Assembly: GCF_003369915.1 (NCBI RefSeq)
Contig: NC_046675.1
Span: 21,018,001-21,082,000, forward strand
Source of the DNA: Drosophila miranda
Lineage: Eukaryota; Arthropoda; Insecta; Diptera; Drosophilidae
DNA: 64,000 bases
Direction of reading: 5' to 3'
The position numbers and the translations under genes are program-made. The notes under the pieces are model-generated. The model searched no databases, was not told the origin of the DNA, and saw nothing but the letters and a program-made list of their open reading frames with translations. Numbering within the stretch: the stretch's first letter is position 1; every line of letters begins with the position of its first letter. Shown here one piece after another: positions 1-11,178 of the stretch.

Positions 1-57
1 GCACGTCTTTAAATTCCAAACTCGGGCTGTCCCACTTTCGAAATCCCACTAGTGGAT

Positions 58-2200
58 GCTGTTGTTTTCCCTCGAGCCCTTCGGTCGCTGTCAGCGTCTC
101 CTGTTTGAATAACCCAGTTGAGTGGGTCCGTTGGGCGATGGTCTGTTGTCTGTTTATATTGCTTTGCTTTGGCAAAGCCTGGTCATAAAAAAACTGTTGC
201 AAAATGGTGCACAAACAAACGAACCGAAGGGATACTTCTGTGTCCCATTTCGCAACAACTGAGCTGGCGAAAATTCGGAATTCGGGCTAATACTTAATTC
301 GGTGTATACTTCTTTAAAGGCTACCAAAATATTAGGTAAAAGTGGCCGCAGCCGCATTTCAGTTAAACGAATTCAACTGAGTGAGTTCTTAGTAAGATAT
401 ATCTAAAACATCGTTTATTTGTAGTTTTACTCGATTGCTGGTAGTTTTTATTGTACACACTGCGTATACGTAATACTTTCAGTGTCTTGTCCTTTCTGCC
501 CCAATTTCTTGCATTGTCTTTATGTTTATGGCTAGAACCATAACCTTTCAACTTTTCCCCTAAAAAAATAGTATTCCAATATTTACCCACACTTATCGAC
601 GCTACCTGTTGACTTCCCATTCAGTCAGGACTGGAGTGACTTTTCAAAATGGACCCAATACGAATTACGTTTACGAATATTTTAAATATTGCTGCAATTA
701 TAGCAAGTTCTACTTCACTGTTCCCAGACTGTAGTGCCAGACGCGTTGGATACACCTCAGAACTGAACTGAGAAATACGAAAATACTATGTTGAATCTCG
801 ATGTTATTATTGTTCTGGCTGCTGTCTAAGTCAGGCAAGCAAATGAACACACAGCCCGCAGTATCTATTGGCAAACATTTGTACAACTGATACTCCACCC
901 CCAAGTGCCAGTCGCTGTTGCTGCGGGCAATGTCAGATTGCCAGACAAACAAGGGGAGCATTGGGAGTGGTAACGGCCTTAGAGACTGAGTGCAAAATGT
1001 CACAGGGCCACCCGAGCGTGTAATCAATTTGCTGATGTGATAACAAACCAAAATTGAGCCTGTATACTGAAGAGCTCAAATATTTGTTCGGCTTCTCTCA
1101 CTAAAGGAAAACCAAGTCGGTACCTCCTTGAATTTTATTGTGTATTTTTCTAATTAAAGAGTTAATAAAGGCAAGTTAGCTTCAAACATCTGATCTATCG
1201 AGCAGACATTACTCTTAATTAAGTTAAATGATTTTAGTTGGAAATCAAATCCAGTCCTTATCTATGGATCCTTCAGACTGATAAGATTAGAACGATGTTA
1301 TATTTCAATACCTATTCCGAGACAAAGTTATGGTTTTTTAAGCGAAAATTCTCTTCTTGTGATTCGATTCTGGTCCTAACACATCATCATCGTCACTGGC
1401 ACATCGTTGTCGTTTCGCATAAAATCTTCAAAATATCGAGACATTAAAATGTAATTAGGACGGCAGCACACATGCCCCGCCAGAGAAACATCAGCATATT
1501 TATAGCGGAAGACTGTTCGAAGCATGTTCTCTATTAACGACAGAATAGCAGGAGTCTCGTTGGCCGACTGCTGTGGACTGCTTACAATTTGTCAGCGAGT
1601 TTCGAAAGGAATATCCAAACCAAAAACCAGACTATAAAATATCACAAATTTGAAAAGAAGCCACAATCAATATCGATCAAAAAGGTAATTCTCAAAATTT
1701 GGAGCCAGACAAACTCCAGTTGCAATAAATTATAGCAAAAAATTAACATTTAAATCGCATTAAATGCGTACGCGTGTGCTTACAAAACGTTAGACTCCCA
1801 GAGGAGCAACAAATCTGTTGACTGCCCCATAGGGAAGAATGTATTATCCCAATTTTGCACATGACGAATGCATGTTTGATGATTCTGCCCCACAGTCCTC
1901 ATGCCGACCATTAATTCACTCAATGGTTATGGCTAATTGCCTAAATAAGTGAGGCTCAATGCGATGAAAATCACACACAAGTTCCCCGAGCAAATTATAC
2001 CATATTATCATTTGATGATTCCCCTGTAGGGTTTGGTTGAGTTGGAGCTTAATTCAGCATTTATTTTCCAACGACGGCTGGCTGGCTTCATAAATAATTC
2101 AAAAAGAATTTCAGACACACATTACATTACTCGTATAGTCCCCTCTGAAAGCATCAAAAGAATCTGTGCGAAGGAGTGTTTCTAAGTACATGGGATTTTC
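58..2200 (+). repeat. Diverged large unit, copy 1a, left part
   Basis: No gene is seen here. Blocks match other places in the window in the same orientation. 58-300 matches 22585-22770 (shared words include ccctcgagc, gtcagcgtctcctgtttgaa, ttgctttgctttggc and gtgtcccatttc). 795-1075 matches 46820-47075 (tgataacaaaccaaa, cagcccgcagtatct). 1370-1500 matches 23580-23740. 1890-2130 matches 24015-24220 (ggctaattgcctaaa, atttgatgattccc). Similarity is patchy with many indels, so the duplication is old. Seen by eye only. Confidence 0.65.
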
Positions 2201-2209
2201 TGCCTCTAA

Positions 2210-3250
2210 ACACCCATTTTGAAAGAAGAAAAGCATCTGAACCTGCATATGGAGAGATTAATTTCACCCTAAATTAACCTGCAAGCAGTTTATAAGCCTA
2301 CAATTATTTAATTACCTATTTAATTACCCTAGAACAGTTTTAAATAAATACAAATAAGTTTCAAATGGCTTTCTGGATATTAACACAGCGCATAGCAGTA
2401 GAGTACAGTTATAAGATACTTTTTAGATTTTCGACATGCGAGGGATGCATTCCGACAACCATATCCATTTCCATGCATTCATTCGTTAAATGAAATTTCT
2501 CGCTATATATTCTTGCATGCCGCATTGTATCCGAAACAGAAGGAGAATGCGGAAGCAACATTAAATTTAAACGGAAGTCACTGTCTCCTCCTGACCGCTG
2601 TCCTTGGACGAATGAATTTAACATTTTGTTAATTTCTTTTACAGATTTTAATGTATTGCATTAAGCATTGTCCCGCCAAGATTCTTCCATAGTCATCTAT
2701 TACCGACTATCTATGCTATTGCTCTCTTGGTTGTACTTATTCCTACTTTGGCCTGGCTTGAAGACAAATCTCTTTTGTCAGGAAGTTACGCATCAGCTAT
2801 ATATATGGGCGGGTATGTCCATTGGGAAACAATTAAACATCTTGTATGTATAGATTGTAATCCTTTGACAAGACTTTAAATAGTCTCAAACACAACAAAG
2901 TAAAAACTCTTAGACTTATATCTTTTGCATTTGCTTCAAAGCTCGTATAATCTATTCATTTCAAAAAATATACAAAAACTTGAGATTAATTGTTATCCAA
3001 CTTTAACTTTAACTTTTTTGTCCAGAGAATTGAAGCCAATGACCACTCAAAAAGATTGTCTGAAAACAAGACGAAATGAAGAACGATTTTTGTGAAGCTA
3101 AAAGCTGCTTATCACATTTAACCAGCTCCTTGACCTATATGCAAAGCAGCTTAGCGGAGTCCTTCTCTGGGTAGGTGCTTGTGTTCCTCCTTTTTCTGCT
3201 CTGTACGGCTTATTGCTGCACTGCTAAATGGCTCACGCCTGAACAGCCAC
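2210..3250. other. Intergenic, nothing recognised
   Basis: AT-rich sequence without a convincing gene, RNA or element. Short open frames near 2409-2853 have no recognisable domain or codon bias. The stretch 3222-3270 resembles 27083-27122 weakly (cagcctgaatagccattgac type words). Confidence 0.4.
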
Positions 3251-3264
3251 TGACTTCGATTGGA

Positions 3265-3296
3265 TATAAAAGATAGGCACCAGCAGCGATTCACTG
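3265..3296 (+). promoter_or_regulatory. TATA box plus initiator-like site
   Basis: TATAAAAG at 3265-3272 is followed 28 bases later by ttcactg at 3290-3296, a spacing usual for a Drosophila TATA/Inr core promoter. It would drive rightward transcription, antisense to the first small peptide gene. No reading frame of note follows, so any product would be non-coding or the site is a coincidence. Confidence 0.3.
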
Positions 3297-3527
3297 TTCA
3301 ATCGCGCTTGCCACATTTTCTGTGTTCTATTTTTTTTTTAAATTTAAACCTGCGAAGAACGTGAATTGATATTCCACAAAAACCCAATTGTAGACACTTC
3401 CATTCATTCATTCCGTTTCAAAGGGAAATGTATTTCATCGTATTCGTACAATTATTGTTTTCTGTTTTAAATTTGTATGCTTGAATATGGCATCAGGGAT
3501 ATATGTATGTACATAGTGGCAATATTT

Positions 3528-3632
3528 CTATTTTTTGTCATCCCTAACATCGGTGTAAGAAGACATAGCTCCTCTGTAGGCGTTAGCTGACGTCAGGAGG
3601 AGAGCAGCGATAACACAAGCGAAGATCTTCAT
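3528..3632 (-). CDS. Small secreted peptide, copy 1 (34 aa)
   Basis: This is a complete 34-codon frame. The first 18 residues, MKIFACVIAALLLTSANA, are a textbook signal peptide: Lys at position 2, a hydrophobic core and an A-N-A cleavage site. The predicted mature peptide is 16 residues (YRGAMSSYTDVRDDKK), basic and without cysteine. The start is fixed by the ideal fly context CAAAATG and by a TATA box (3671-3676) 39 bases upstream, which leaves a 5' leader of only about 15 bases. A variant poly(A) signal (AATACA) lies near 3426-3432. Copies 3 (4678-4782) and 4 (10531-10635) differ from it in the mature part by Ala/Pro, Tyr/His and Asp/Asn. This compact layout is common for abundantly secreted fly peptides (immune, accessory gland or gut). 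I do not recognise the family, and the function is unknown. Confidence 0.72.
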   Translation of the reverse strand: MKIFACVIAALLLTSANAYRGAMSSYTDVRDDKK

Positions 3633-3639
3633 TTTGTTT

Positions 3640-4188
3640 AAATTCAGTAAAGTTCAGGAACCAACTAGAGTTTATATAGCAATCCGCTGCAAACTTAATG
3701 CACGGACTAATAGGCTTATCTAATTAATTTATTTTCCAGTTAAACAAATCTGTACAATTGGCAAGAAGAATTGTTAAGAATGCATACAAATTGTAAATAA
3801 CAATTTTAAATGCATTAGAAACGAATTCCATTCTTGTTTGTAATAATGAAATGAGACGCGCAGTAATACAAGTGGAGATGTGCTTGAAGCTTATTCATAA
3901 GTATTTCCATTGTTTAAAAAAGTATATTCCTCTGGAATCGACAGATTACGTAAAACAAGAGGTGATGCCTGTCAGAATATTCTGTATTTGGTTTCGTATT
4001 TAGGGCTTATGCAAAATGGCCACAACATATATATATCCTTTCCTTCCTATGGTTTAGTTTTTGACGAAAATATGGAATATTTAATAATCATGATTAGACA
4101 AGTGACAAGTGTGTCCGACGCTTTTTCAACGATGAACTCAGATTCGAAAAAACACTCTTACACGGTGTATCGAACAAGAATTGTTTAA
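3640..4188. repeat. Upstream arm of the small-peptide duplication
   Basis: Nearly identical to 10643-11176, and its first ~340 bases also to 4790-4985. It holds the promoter of small peptide gene 1. On the plus strand it also holds an open frame of about 70 codons (roughly 3970-4188) that stays open in the 10.9-kb copy, with three amino-acid changes and one silent change. No start codon is shared and no domain is recognised, so I do not call it a gene. Confidence 0.75.
3671..3676 (-). promoter_or_regulatory. TATA box of small peptide gene 1
   Basis: TATAAA on the minus strand, within the conserved word GCTATATAAACTC. The same word stands at the same distance before copies 3 and 4, and a close variant precedes copy 2. 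Confidence 0.7.
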
Positions 4189-4269
4189 ATTGTAGACTCG
4201 CTTATTTAATTCATCGTAATTGAAGAATAAAGCATTAAGTTTTTTAAAGCAGCTGATATTTTTAATATA

Positions 4270-4359
4270 TCAGCGTCTAGGATAATATAATATAGATCCT
4301 CTGTAGGCGTTAGCTGACGACATGAGGATACCAGCCAGAATGCATCCAAAGATCTTCAT
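4270..4359 (-). CDS. Small secreted peptide, diverged copy 2 (29 aa)
   Basis: This lies between copies 1 and 3 and has the same layout: a TATA box at 4398-4403, an ATG about 40 bases later, and a signal peptide MKIFGCILAGILMSSANA followed by YRG. After the shared Tyr-Arg-Gly the sequence changes completely (SILYYPRR) and stops five residues earlier than its siblings. The signal region is clearly homologous, so this is a paralogue, either evolving a new mature peptide or decaying. The 5' leader (ATTTTGTTTGAATTTAATAAAG on the plus strand) is also conserved. Expression cannot be judged from sequence. Confidence 0.55.
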   Translation of the reverse strand: MKIFGCILAGILMSSANAYRGSILYYPRR

Positions 4360-4397
4360 TTTGTTTGAATTTAATAAAGTTCAGGAATCAGCTAAAG

Positions 4398-4403
4398 TTT
4401 ATA
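4398..4403 (-). promoter_or_regulatory. TATA box of small peptide gene 2
   Basis: TATAAA on the minus strand, 39 bases before the ATG, in the same conserved context as the other copies. Confidence 0.6.
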
Positions 4404-4677
4404 TAGCAATCCACTGCAGACTAAACAGAATAGAATATTAAGCTTATCCAATTCATTTAAATTTAAATTCATTAGAAACGCGTTCCGTTCTTTCTTGTTA
4501 TAGACATATCATTGTTCTTTCTGTTGTATTTCCCACATTTTCTGCAGTCTGTTTTTAATTTAAACCTGGGAAGAACGTGAATTGATATTCCACAATAAAC
4601 CATTTCTTTCAAAAAGGAATTTATTTCATCGTATTCGTTTTACTATTCCATCAGGGATATACAATTTAGCTATATTT

Positions 4678-4782
4678 CTATTTTTTGTCATTTCTGACAT
4701 CGGTGTGAGAAGACATAGGTCCTCTGTAGGCGTTAGCTGACGACAGGAGGAGAGCAGCGATCACACAAGCGAAGATCTTCAT
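4678..4782 (-). CDS. Small secreted peptide, copy 3 (34 aa)
   Basis: A complete 34-residue frame: signal peptide MKIFACVIAALLLSSANA, then YRGPMSSHTDVRNDKK. The protein is identical to copy 4 at 10531-10635. The TATA box is at 4821-4826. A canonical AATAAA on the minus strand (about 4618-4625, in the word GATGAAATAAATTCC) ends a short 3' UTR, so the whole transcript would be only about 200 bases. Promoter, leader, coding part and poly(A) signal are all intact, which makes this one of the two copies most likely to be active. No cysteine and no known family motif; function unknown. Confidence 0.72.
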   Translation of the reverse strand: MKIFACVIAALLLSSANAYRGPMSSHTDVRNDKK

Positions 4783-4820
4783 TTTGTTTAAATTCAGTAA
4801 AGTTCAGGAACCAGCTAGAG

Positions 4821-4826
4821 TTTATA
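4821..4826 (-). promoter_or_regulatory. TATA box of small peptide gene 3
   Basis: TATAAA on the minus strand, 39 bases before the ATG, in the word GCTATATAAACTC. Confidence 0.68.
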
Positions 4827-5534
4827 TAGCAATCCGCTGCAGACTTAATGCACGGACTAATAGCCTTATCTAATTAATTTATTTTTTCAGTTAAACAAAT
4901 CTGCACAATTGGCAAGAAGAATTGTTAAGAATGCATACAAATTGTAAATAACAATTTTAAATGCATTAGAAACGAATTCCATTTCTATTTCTTGTAAACA
5001 AATTATCCAATTTATTACGCAAGCCGTGAAATAGTATGCATTACCTAACCACTCCTATGGAGACCTCGTATCCTTTGGGTTCTTTGGGTATTTGCCCCTT
5101 CCCATTGTTTTGAAAATGTTATTTATGCACTTCCTTCTTAAAAAAGGTAATGCGGGTCTGAGTTCTTTTGTAAAGAAAAAGATTTAATTGAGCTTTCTCA
5201 AGCTTCTTAGCATTATGCATTTCTTATAGCACTGATAAATCAGATAGATAGGTTGAGGTAAAGGATGAATAATTAATAAAAATAAGAAAACATTTTCACA
5301 CATTTTTTCCAATTTCAGAACATTCCTTTTAATTTGCAGCACAAGCTGAAAAGCTCGCCAACATTTTGCTTGGTTTATCAAGTTATATTCCTGAACAATT
5401 ATTTCAGTTCCAACAACAAATTCATAAATTTTCCATAACTTAAATGTTTTGTCATTGTGGTACACCACAACAAAACAATTATTTTCATTATATTACTCAT
5501 TGTTGAATATTTAACTACGGAAAATTTTCATTTT

Positions 5535-6540
5535 CTTTTCTGAACAATGAACAACAATGGATGCGGAGGATCATCCAGAGGGAGATGATTGACATTGTTA
5601 TAAACAGGAAAAAATACAAACACCAAACTGGTTACACCAACCCCAATGTGGATACAACCTGCTGCCTTTTTTTGTAAAGAGAGTGCCGTCTCCTGGGCCA
5701 GGAACACAGAAGCCATATTGCGGCAAAGGGCTTGAAACCACAGCAAAACACATTTGCTTTCTTACTGGTTTGTAAAAATCGACAGTTTGATTATATACCC
5801 GACAGAAGAGCTGAACTATAACGGATCTAGTAAACTTATTAGCTGGCTAGAACGAAAAAGTCTTCTTTTTGGCAATTTAAATAGTTAGAAATCTTCTAGT
5901 AAGTAATAATTCAAAGTAAATGAATTATGATTAAATGCAGGATAATTCTAATTAAATTAATCAACATGTAACAGACAAAATCAGAGTACGTAATCAATAT
6001 GAGTAATCAATATGAGTTCGGCACAAAACAGAAAAAGAATCAGTATAGAACGAGTCAATCATTGAATTGGTATGAATAGATATGAATTCATAGAAACTGG
6101 ATCAGCAACTGGAGTAAACTGAAAGGAAACTCAGGAAGTCGAATATTTAAATACTTCAAAATGGCATGCTTTTCGTATTTTAAAATACTAAATCAGATAT
6201 CAGAATATTATCGCCCAAATTATATTTTAGGTGAGATTTAGTTCCAATAGCACCAGATGTCCAAATTTCCAATTAATGCGGACTTCTGTGTGCCATGTTG
6301 TTGTCAAAGAATTGGTGGAAAATGCACCAGTTTCTTATTACATGTCCCTATATATTTTGTTCATACCTTTTCTGTTTGCTTTGCCACTTTTGCTTGTTTG
6401 GATAACGAAAAGGGAAGAAAAGCAGGTTAGGAAGCGGGTAGGAAGAGCAGGTTGCAAAGGAAAAACTTTAGACTGGCATGTTTATGTTTGTTTTTCCCCA
6501 AGAAAAGTAAAGAATGTTCCTAAAGGGCTAACACTGTACG
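5535..6540 (+). repeat. Diverged large unit, copy 1a, middle blocks
   Basis: 5535-5770 matches 17040-17330 and 30765-31060: an initial caacaatgga word, then ccacagcaaa some 200 bases on. 6270-6540 matches 33970-34140 (gtttgctttgccactttgcttg type words, then gccatgtttatgt). Order and orientation agree with the other copies. The open frame at 6231-6557 lies in this block but is not conserved in its partner. The intervening 4985-5535 stretch shows nothing I recognise. Confidence 0.55.
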
Positions 6541-6559
6541 ACACCGACACCATTTGAAT

Positions 6560-8130
6560 CCCGTTATAACAAATCTGGTTTTCTGGACGTGTTATCCTCC
6601 TTTCTTGTTCAGTATTAGCAGACGCTCTTCTCGTTAATTTTCTGCGTACATGTGCCTCGCTTTCCATTAATTTAGCCAAATCTATTTTCCTGTTTTTTTT
6701 ATAGTTATCTCCCTAATTATGCATACGCAAAAGCTATGGGGATTGCTTAAGATATTGTTGTTTTCTTTTTATTATTTAAACATACATACAGGATAAACAA
6801 ACATATTAACAACAGACATTTGCCAACTCCCTGATGCAAAACTTTGTTGGAGGTCCAACAGGGGAAGCCAACATCGATTAACCCAAGCAACACGTACTAT
6901 ATTTTTTATTGAATTGGACGCCAGAGAACAAAGTCACAGGATGAAGGATAAAAAAGAGGAATGGAAGCAGCAGGAATGCCAGAAACTATTACCAAAGAAA
7001 TCAGAGTCAAACTAGAACGTCTCTGGAGGAAAAGTATGGCAAAAAGAAAGACACACACGCAAAACGGGGAAGCAAGGTGTGAGCTGAAAGTGAAAGAAAG
7101 ATTGGAAGTGTGTAATAGAAGAGTTGACATAAGGTTAATGCACCATCGAATAAGATTTGTATCAATGCCTTGATTAAAAATAATATTTTCCAACAATGAT
7201 TCTAACCTCCTTTCGGGTCATGTAAATTACATATGTACATACCTCATTCAAATGAGGAGCTCAACTCAATTTTATAATCAAATGAAAGAATAAATTTCAA
7301 AAGAGTATATGTTAATGGAGAAGTATCAGACTTAGGTAAATAACTTTCTACACGAACTGGAAAATTAATGAGATTTTAATAAGACTTCAATTACTTCGAT
7401 TACAATTGTTCTGCTGGGATAATAAATATATAATACATATATACAAAAATTAATAATGGCAATGGGGTCATGAACTTGGTGGAAGGAGGGAGAGATAGAA
7501 GAGCCTTACTTCTAGTACCAACGGGTTTGGCGTTGCGAGTTACCTTAATATAATCTCAACTAGAAAACACTCAGAAATAAAGGGAGCAGTCTGGTAAGGG
7601 GTTTTATACCAATTCCTTGCGGTGGCGCTACGCCTACGGTCGACCATTTTAATATTTAAAATATCATTTAGCAAAGAAGGGAATAAAATAGCAGTAGAGC
7701 AGAACTAGCTGAATAATTCAGCAAGAGATGACTATAACATAAGGGATATACGCTGACTTAACGGGTCTTCATAGCTCAAGTGCTTTGCATATGAAAAACT
7801 CAAAGGAGGGCCTGAAAGAAGGGGATGTCGATAAGAGCCAGAGAAACCCACAGGTATCGCGAAAGAATCCCATGAAATATGTAAATTAAAGCCAGCGCTT
7901 AGTTTGGTTCGCCCACAAATTTGGAGCACCAAGACACATAGAGTTTCAACCAAACGGAAATTGGCTTTCGTTGCGAATTAGAATCGTGTGCCTCTTGTAA
8001 ACAAACAACTTGCCGACTCCACCGTCTCGAGCATGGCTGGAAGACCAATACTTTCCTAGACAAGAATGTTTAAATTCTCAGCTACTCCCTCCATACATTC
8101 GGTAATATGAATACATCAGCAGGCTCAGTG
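6560..8130. other. Intergenic, nothing recognised
   Basis: No gene, RNA or element could be supported. Overlapping open frames on both strands around 6900-7200 and 7732-7953 lack recognisable domains and have no partner in the other unit copies. Confidence 0.35.
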
Positions 8131-8149
8131 TATTTATAAGTTGCAAGAA

Positions 8150-9960
8150 AGTCAGTCACTGACAAGAGCAGGCATATCCATATCCCACCGCCGTTCGTTA
8201 TTTTTGTTTCATATTTCGTTGGGGAAAATTAAAAATTATTTGGTTGAAAACTGAAAACCAGCTGCTGCAGTTCCTTCTGTCCTATGGTTCAAATATTTAA
8301 ATTCATTTAAAATAATATATGAATCTACGATGTATGATTTTTTTGTATGAACCAAAGGCACGTTCTGCTGCGGTTTGTGGAAATATTATCTGTGACTATA
8401 ACTGATAAAAAATAGTGTATAAAACGACTTTAAAAAAAACCTAACAGACCGTAAATTGAATCTAATGCAAATTTAAATTTAACAAAAATAGGAGCTCTGC
8501 TTTTTTCGAAAACAAAAATGGAAATTGACAGCCCATGAACACCGACCAGACACCCCAGAATAGGGATATATGTATGTTCTGCAACAATCAAAATGGACAC
8601 AATGTCCTACAATTTATTGTTGACAAAGTTCAGAAAGTTGGCTTTTCTGTCGAGTATCGAAAGGGATATGGCGGGTGCGGATGGGCCATTGGTCAGTATT
8701 GGCCGAAAACTTTTTCATTTCAAATGTTGTGATACAGGATAAGCCTGAATCCAGAATCTGTACGTATACGTGATATGTACATATTAGCATGATTATGGCC
8801 GCCAAATAAAATGCCCAATGAATACACAACGTTTTTGAGGGTCTTTTACCACTTATTCAGGTTCCACATAGGTTTTCTCTGCACTCCTGAGTCCTTTATC
8901 CCATTTCATCATCGCGCTTAATATTATTTTATTGCTATTCATGTGACTGCCTCTCCTTTTTTCTGTTGTCGTAATGCTGCCTTCTTGACGAAGAATTCCT
9001 TTTACTGTTTTTCGTTTTTCTATTTATATCTTTTATTACCCTTTCATTGTTAGTTCTGGTGCATACACTAACTATAATTTATTTTGTACACGGCTTTTAC
9101 TTGCCAAGGGAACAGAAACACGGAAAATTGTCGGCTGTAAGGGATGCGAGAGAGGGCAGAGAAACCATCGACTGCTTGACAGAATGACAGCCCAAAAGCA
9201 AGAAATTCCTGGAATTGTCAGAATTACATTAGTCACTGTTAATTGATAACTGAGCAAAGTTCAGAAATATAATTACATGGCAATACAGGCACGTGTTACG
9301 AAAGTTTTATTTGTATAAGAAATAAATAGAAACTTTTCTCAATGTTCGAAAACAGATAAATTTCCACTCCCCAAAAATGATTGTTAAAGATAATTTTAGC
9401 ATTGGTAAAATTTCAATTCTAAAGTTCTCACTGAATACGTTAGTATTAAATCTTTCATTTATTTGCATTAAATCCATTATATACTTTAATCTACGTATGT
9501 GCCATCTTCCTTGGACTGTTATTATAATTATAAAAGAGTGAGGGATCCAACCTAGAATGAATAGCCACTCAAGCTATTTTACTGTTTCTTTGCCATATTT
9601 TGTATAATTAAGAGCCTTGATATTTGAATAAATAACCATAAGGGACGACAAAATATTTCTTCATGAAAAATCAAAATCACCATGCCCAAATGTACAAGCA
9701 GGAGAGAAAGTGAAAAGGAATGGAAAGTCCTCTGTTTTCCCTCGATGCCCCGCTTTACTCGCTGTCATTCACTCCGTGGGGGCCAATGTTATTCTTACCA
9801 GCACGTTCGGCGCTCCTTGAGGTCAACTACCCAAATCTGCTTTGTGCTTTTCGGCACTTTTAAATTTGTTTATTTAACGAGAAGTTTAAAAATGTGAGAA
9901 TTAAATTAGCTTATTTTGTTTTTTATTTTTCCTGAAAATACATAAATCTAATAAATAATT
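8150..9960 (+). repeat. Diverged large unit, copy 1a, right part
   Basis: 9603-9960 matches 44125-44470 well: gatatttgaataaat, acataaggg, then cacgttcg-gctccttgaggtcaa, cccaaatctgctttgtg and ttttcggca. 10020-10120 continues into 44610-44760 (ggctatgca-cttccagc-ctcgagt). 8190-8290 resembles 26215-26260 only weakly (atttcgttgg-gaaa, ctgcagttt). The open frame 9682-9897 is not kept in the partner. Confidence 0.6.
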
Positions 9961-10530
9961 TATTCCAGATGTTGATGTATGGGAAACTCACGAGATAAAA
10001 TGAGAATCATTTAATTCTATCTCGAAGCCTATAGGGTATTAAACACTACATTTAATGTCCTCCGCGCTATGCAATGACTCTTCTAAAATATCTTCCAGCT
10101 CTCGAGTAACAACAAACCCTTTTTAAAGCTGGACCGTTCTGCAGGCCAAAGTAGGACCGACCAGACATTCTCTTGCTTCGTCAGCAATATTTACAGTCTT
10201 AAAGCAAACTATGAAAAAGTTGTGTACCCATCTGATCTAATGGCTGGGCCGTAGCAAACCTTCTAAAACCAAAGCAGTCTGGATAGTCTTTCATAGATCA
10301 AAATCTAAAGCAACTTAAACCAAATGTGCATAAAATGAGACCCGCACGCGTTCCATTCTTGCTTCTTATAACGTATATACCAAATATTCTGTATTCTATA
10401 CTTAATTTAAGTCTGGGAAGAACGTGAATTGATATTCCACAATAACCCATTTTCAAATACTTCAAAAAGGAATTTATTTCATCGTATTCGTTTTACTATT
10501 CCATCAGGGATATACGATTTAGCTATATTT

Positions 10531-10635
10531 CTATTTTTTGTCATTTCTGACATCGGTGTGAGAAGACATAGGTCCTCTGTAGGCGTTAGCTGACGACAGG
10601 AGGAGAGCAGCGATAACACAAGCGAAGATCTTCAT
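10531..10635 (-). CDS. Small secreted peptide, copy 4 (34 aa)
   Basis: The protein is identical to copy 3 (signal peptide MKIFACVIAALLLSSANA, mature part YRGPMSSHTDVRNDKK). The TATA box is at 10674-10679 and AATAAA on the minus strand is near 10467-10475. It sits about 6 kb from the other three, at the right end of unit copy 1a, next to a DINE-1 insertion. The intact promoter, start context and poly(A) signal argue for a working gene. Unknown family; a secreted role is inferred only from the signal peptide. Confidence 0.72.
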   Translation of the reverse strand: MKIFACVIAALLLSSANAYRGPMSSHTDVRNDKK

Positions 10636-10673
10636 TTTGTTTAAATTCAGTAAAGTTCAGTAACCAGCTAGAG

Positions 10674-10679
10674 TTTATA
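10674..10679 (-). promoter_or_regulatory. TATA box of small peptide gene 4
   Basis: TATAAA on the minus strand, 39 bases before the ATG, in the same conserved context. Confidence 0.68.
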
Positions 10680-11178
10680 TAGCAATCCGCTGCAGACTTA
10701 ATGCACGCACTAATAGGCTTATCTAATTAATTTTTTTTCCAGTTAAGCAAATCTGTAAAATTGGCAAGAAGAATTGTTAAGAATGCATACAAATTGTAAA
10801 TAACAATTTTAAATGCATTAGAAACGAATTCCATTCTTGTTTGTAATAATGAAATGAGACGCGCAGTAATACAAGTGGAGATGTGCTTGAAGCTTATTCA
10901 TAAGTATTTCCATTGTTAAAAAAAGTAGTAAAGTAGTAGTAGTAGTAAAACAAGAGGTGATGCCTGTCAGAATATTCTGTATTTGGTTTCGTATTTAGGG
11001 CTTATGCAAAATGGCCACTACATATATATATCCTTTCCTTCCTATGGTTTAGTTTTTGACGAAAATATGGAATATTTAATAATCATGATTAGACAAGTGA
11101 CAAGTGTGTCCGACTCTTTTTCAACGATGAACTCAGATTCGAAAAAACCCTCTTACACTGTGTATCGAACAAGAATTT

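Larger units (their letters stand above)
10400..11176. repeat. Recent segmental copy carrying small peptide gene 4
   Basis: Its left part (10400-10640) is closest to 4540-4790 around gene 3. Its right part (10643-11176) is closest to 3640-4188 upstream of gene 1, including the words gtcagaatattctgtatttgg and tgacgaaaatatggaata. It is therefore a mosaic of the two flanks. Homology stops exactly where a DINE-1 element begins at about 11179. Confidence 0.7.

Noticed and set aside
8131..8157. TATTTATAAG followed by TCAGTC as a core promoter
   Set aside because: The spacing (about 20-23 bases) is too short for a TATA/Inr pair and no gene follows.
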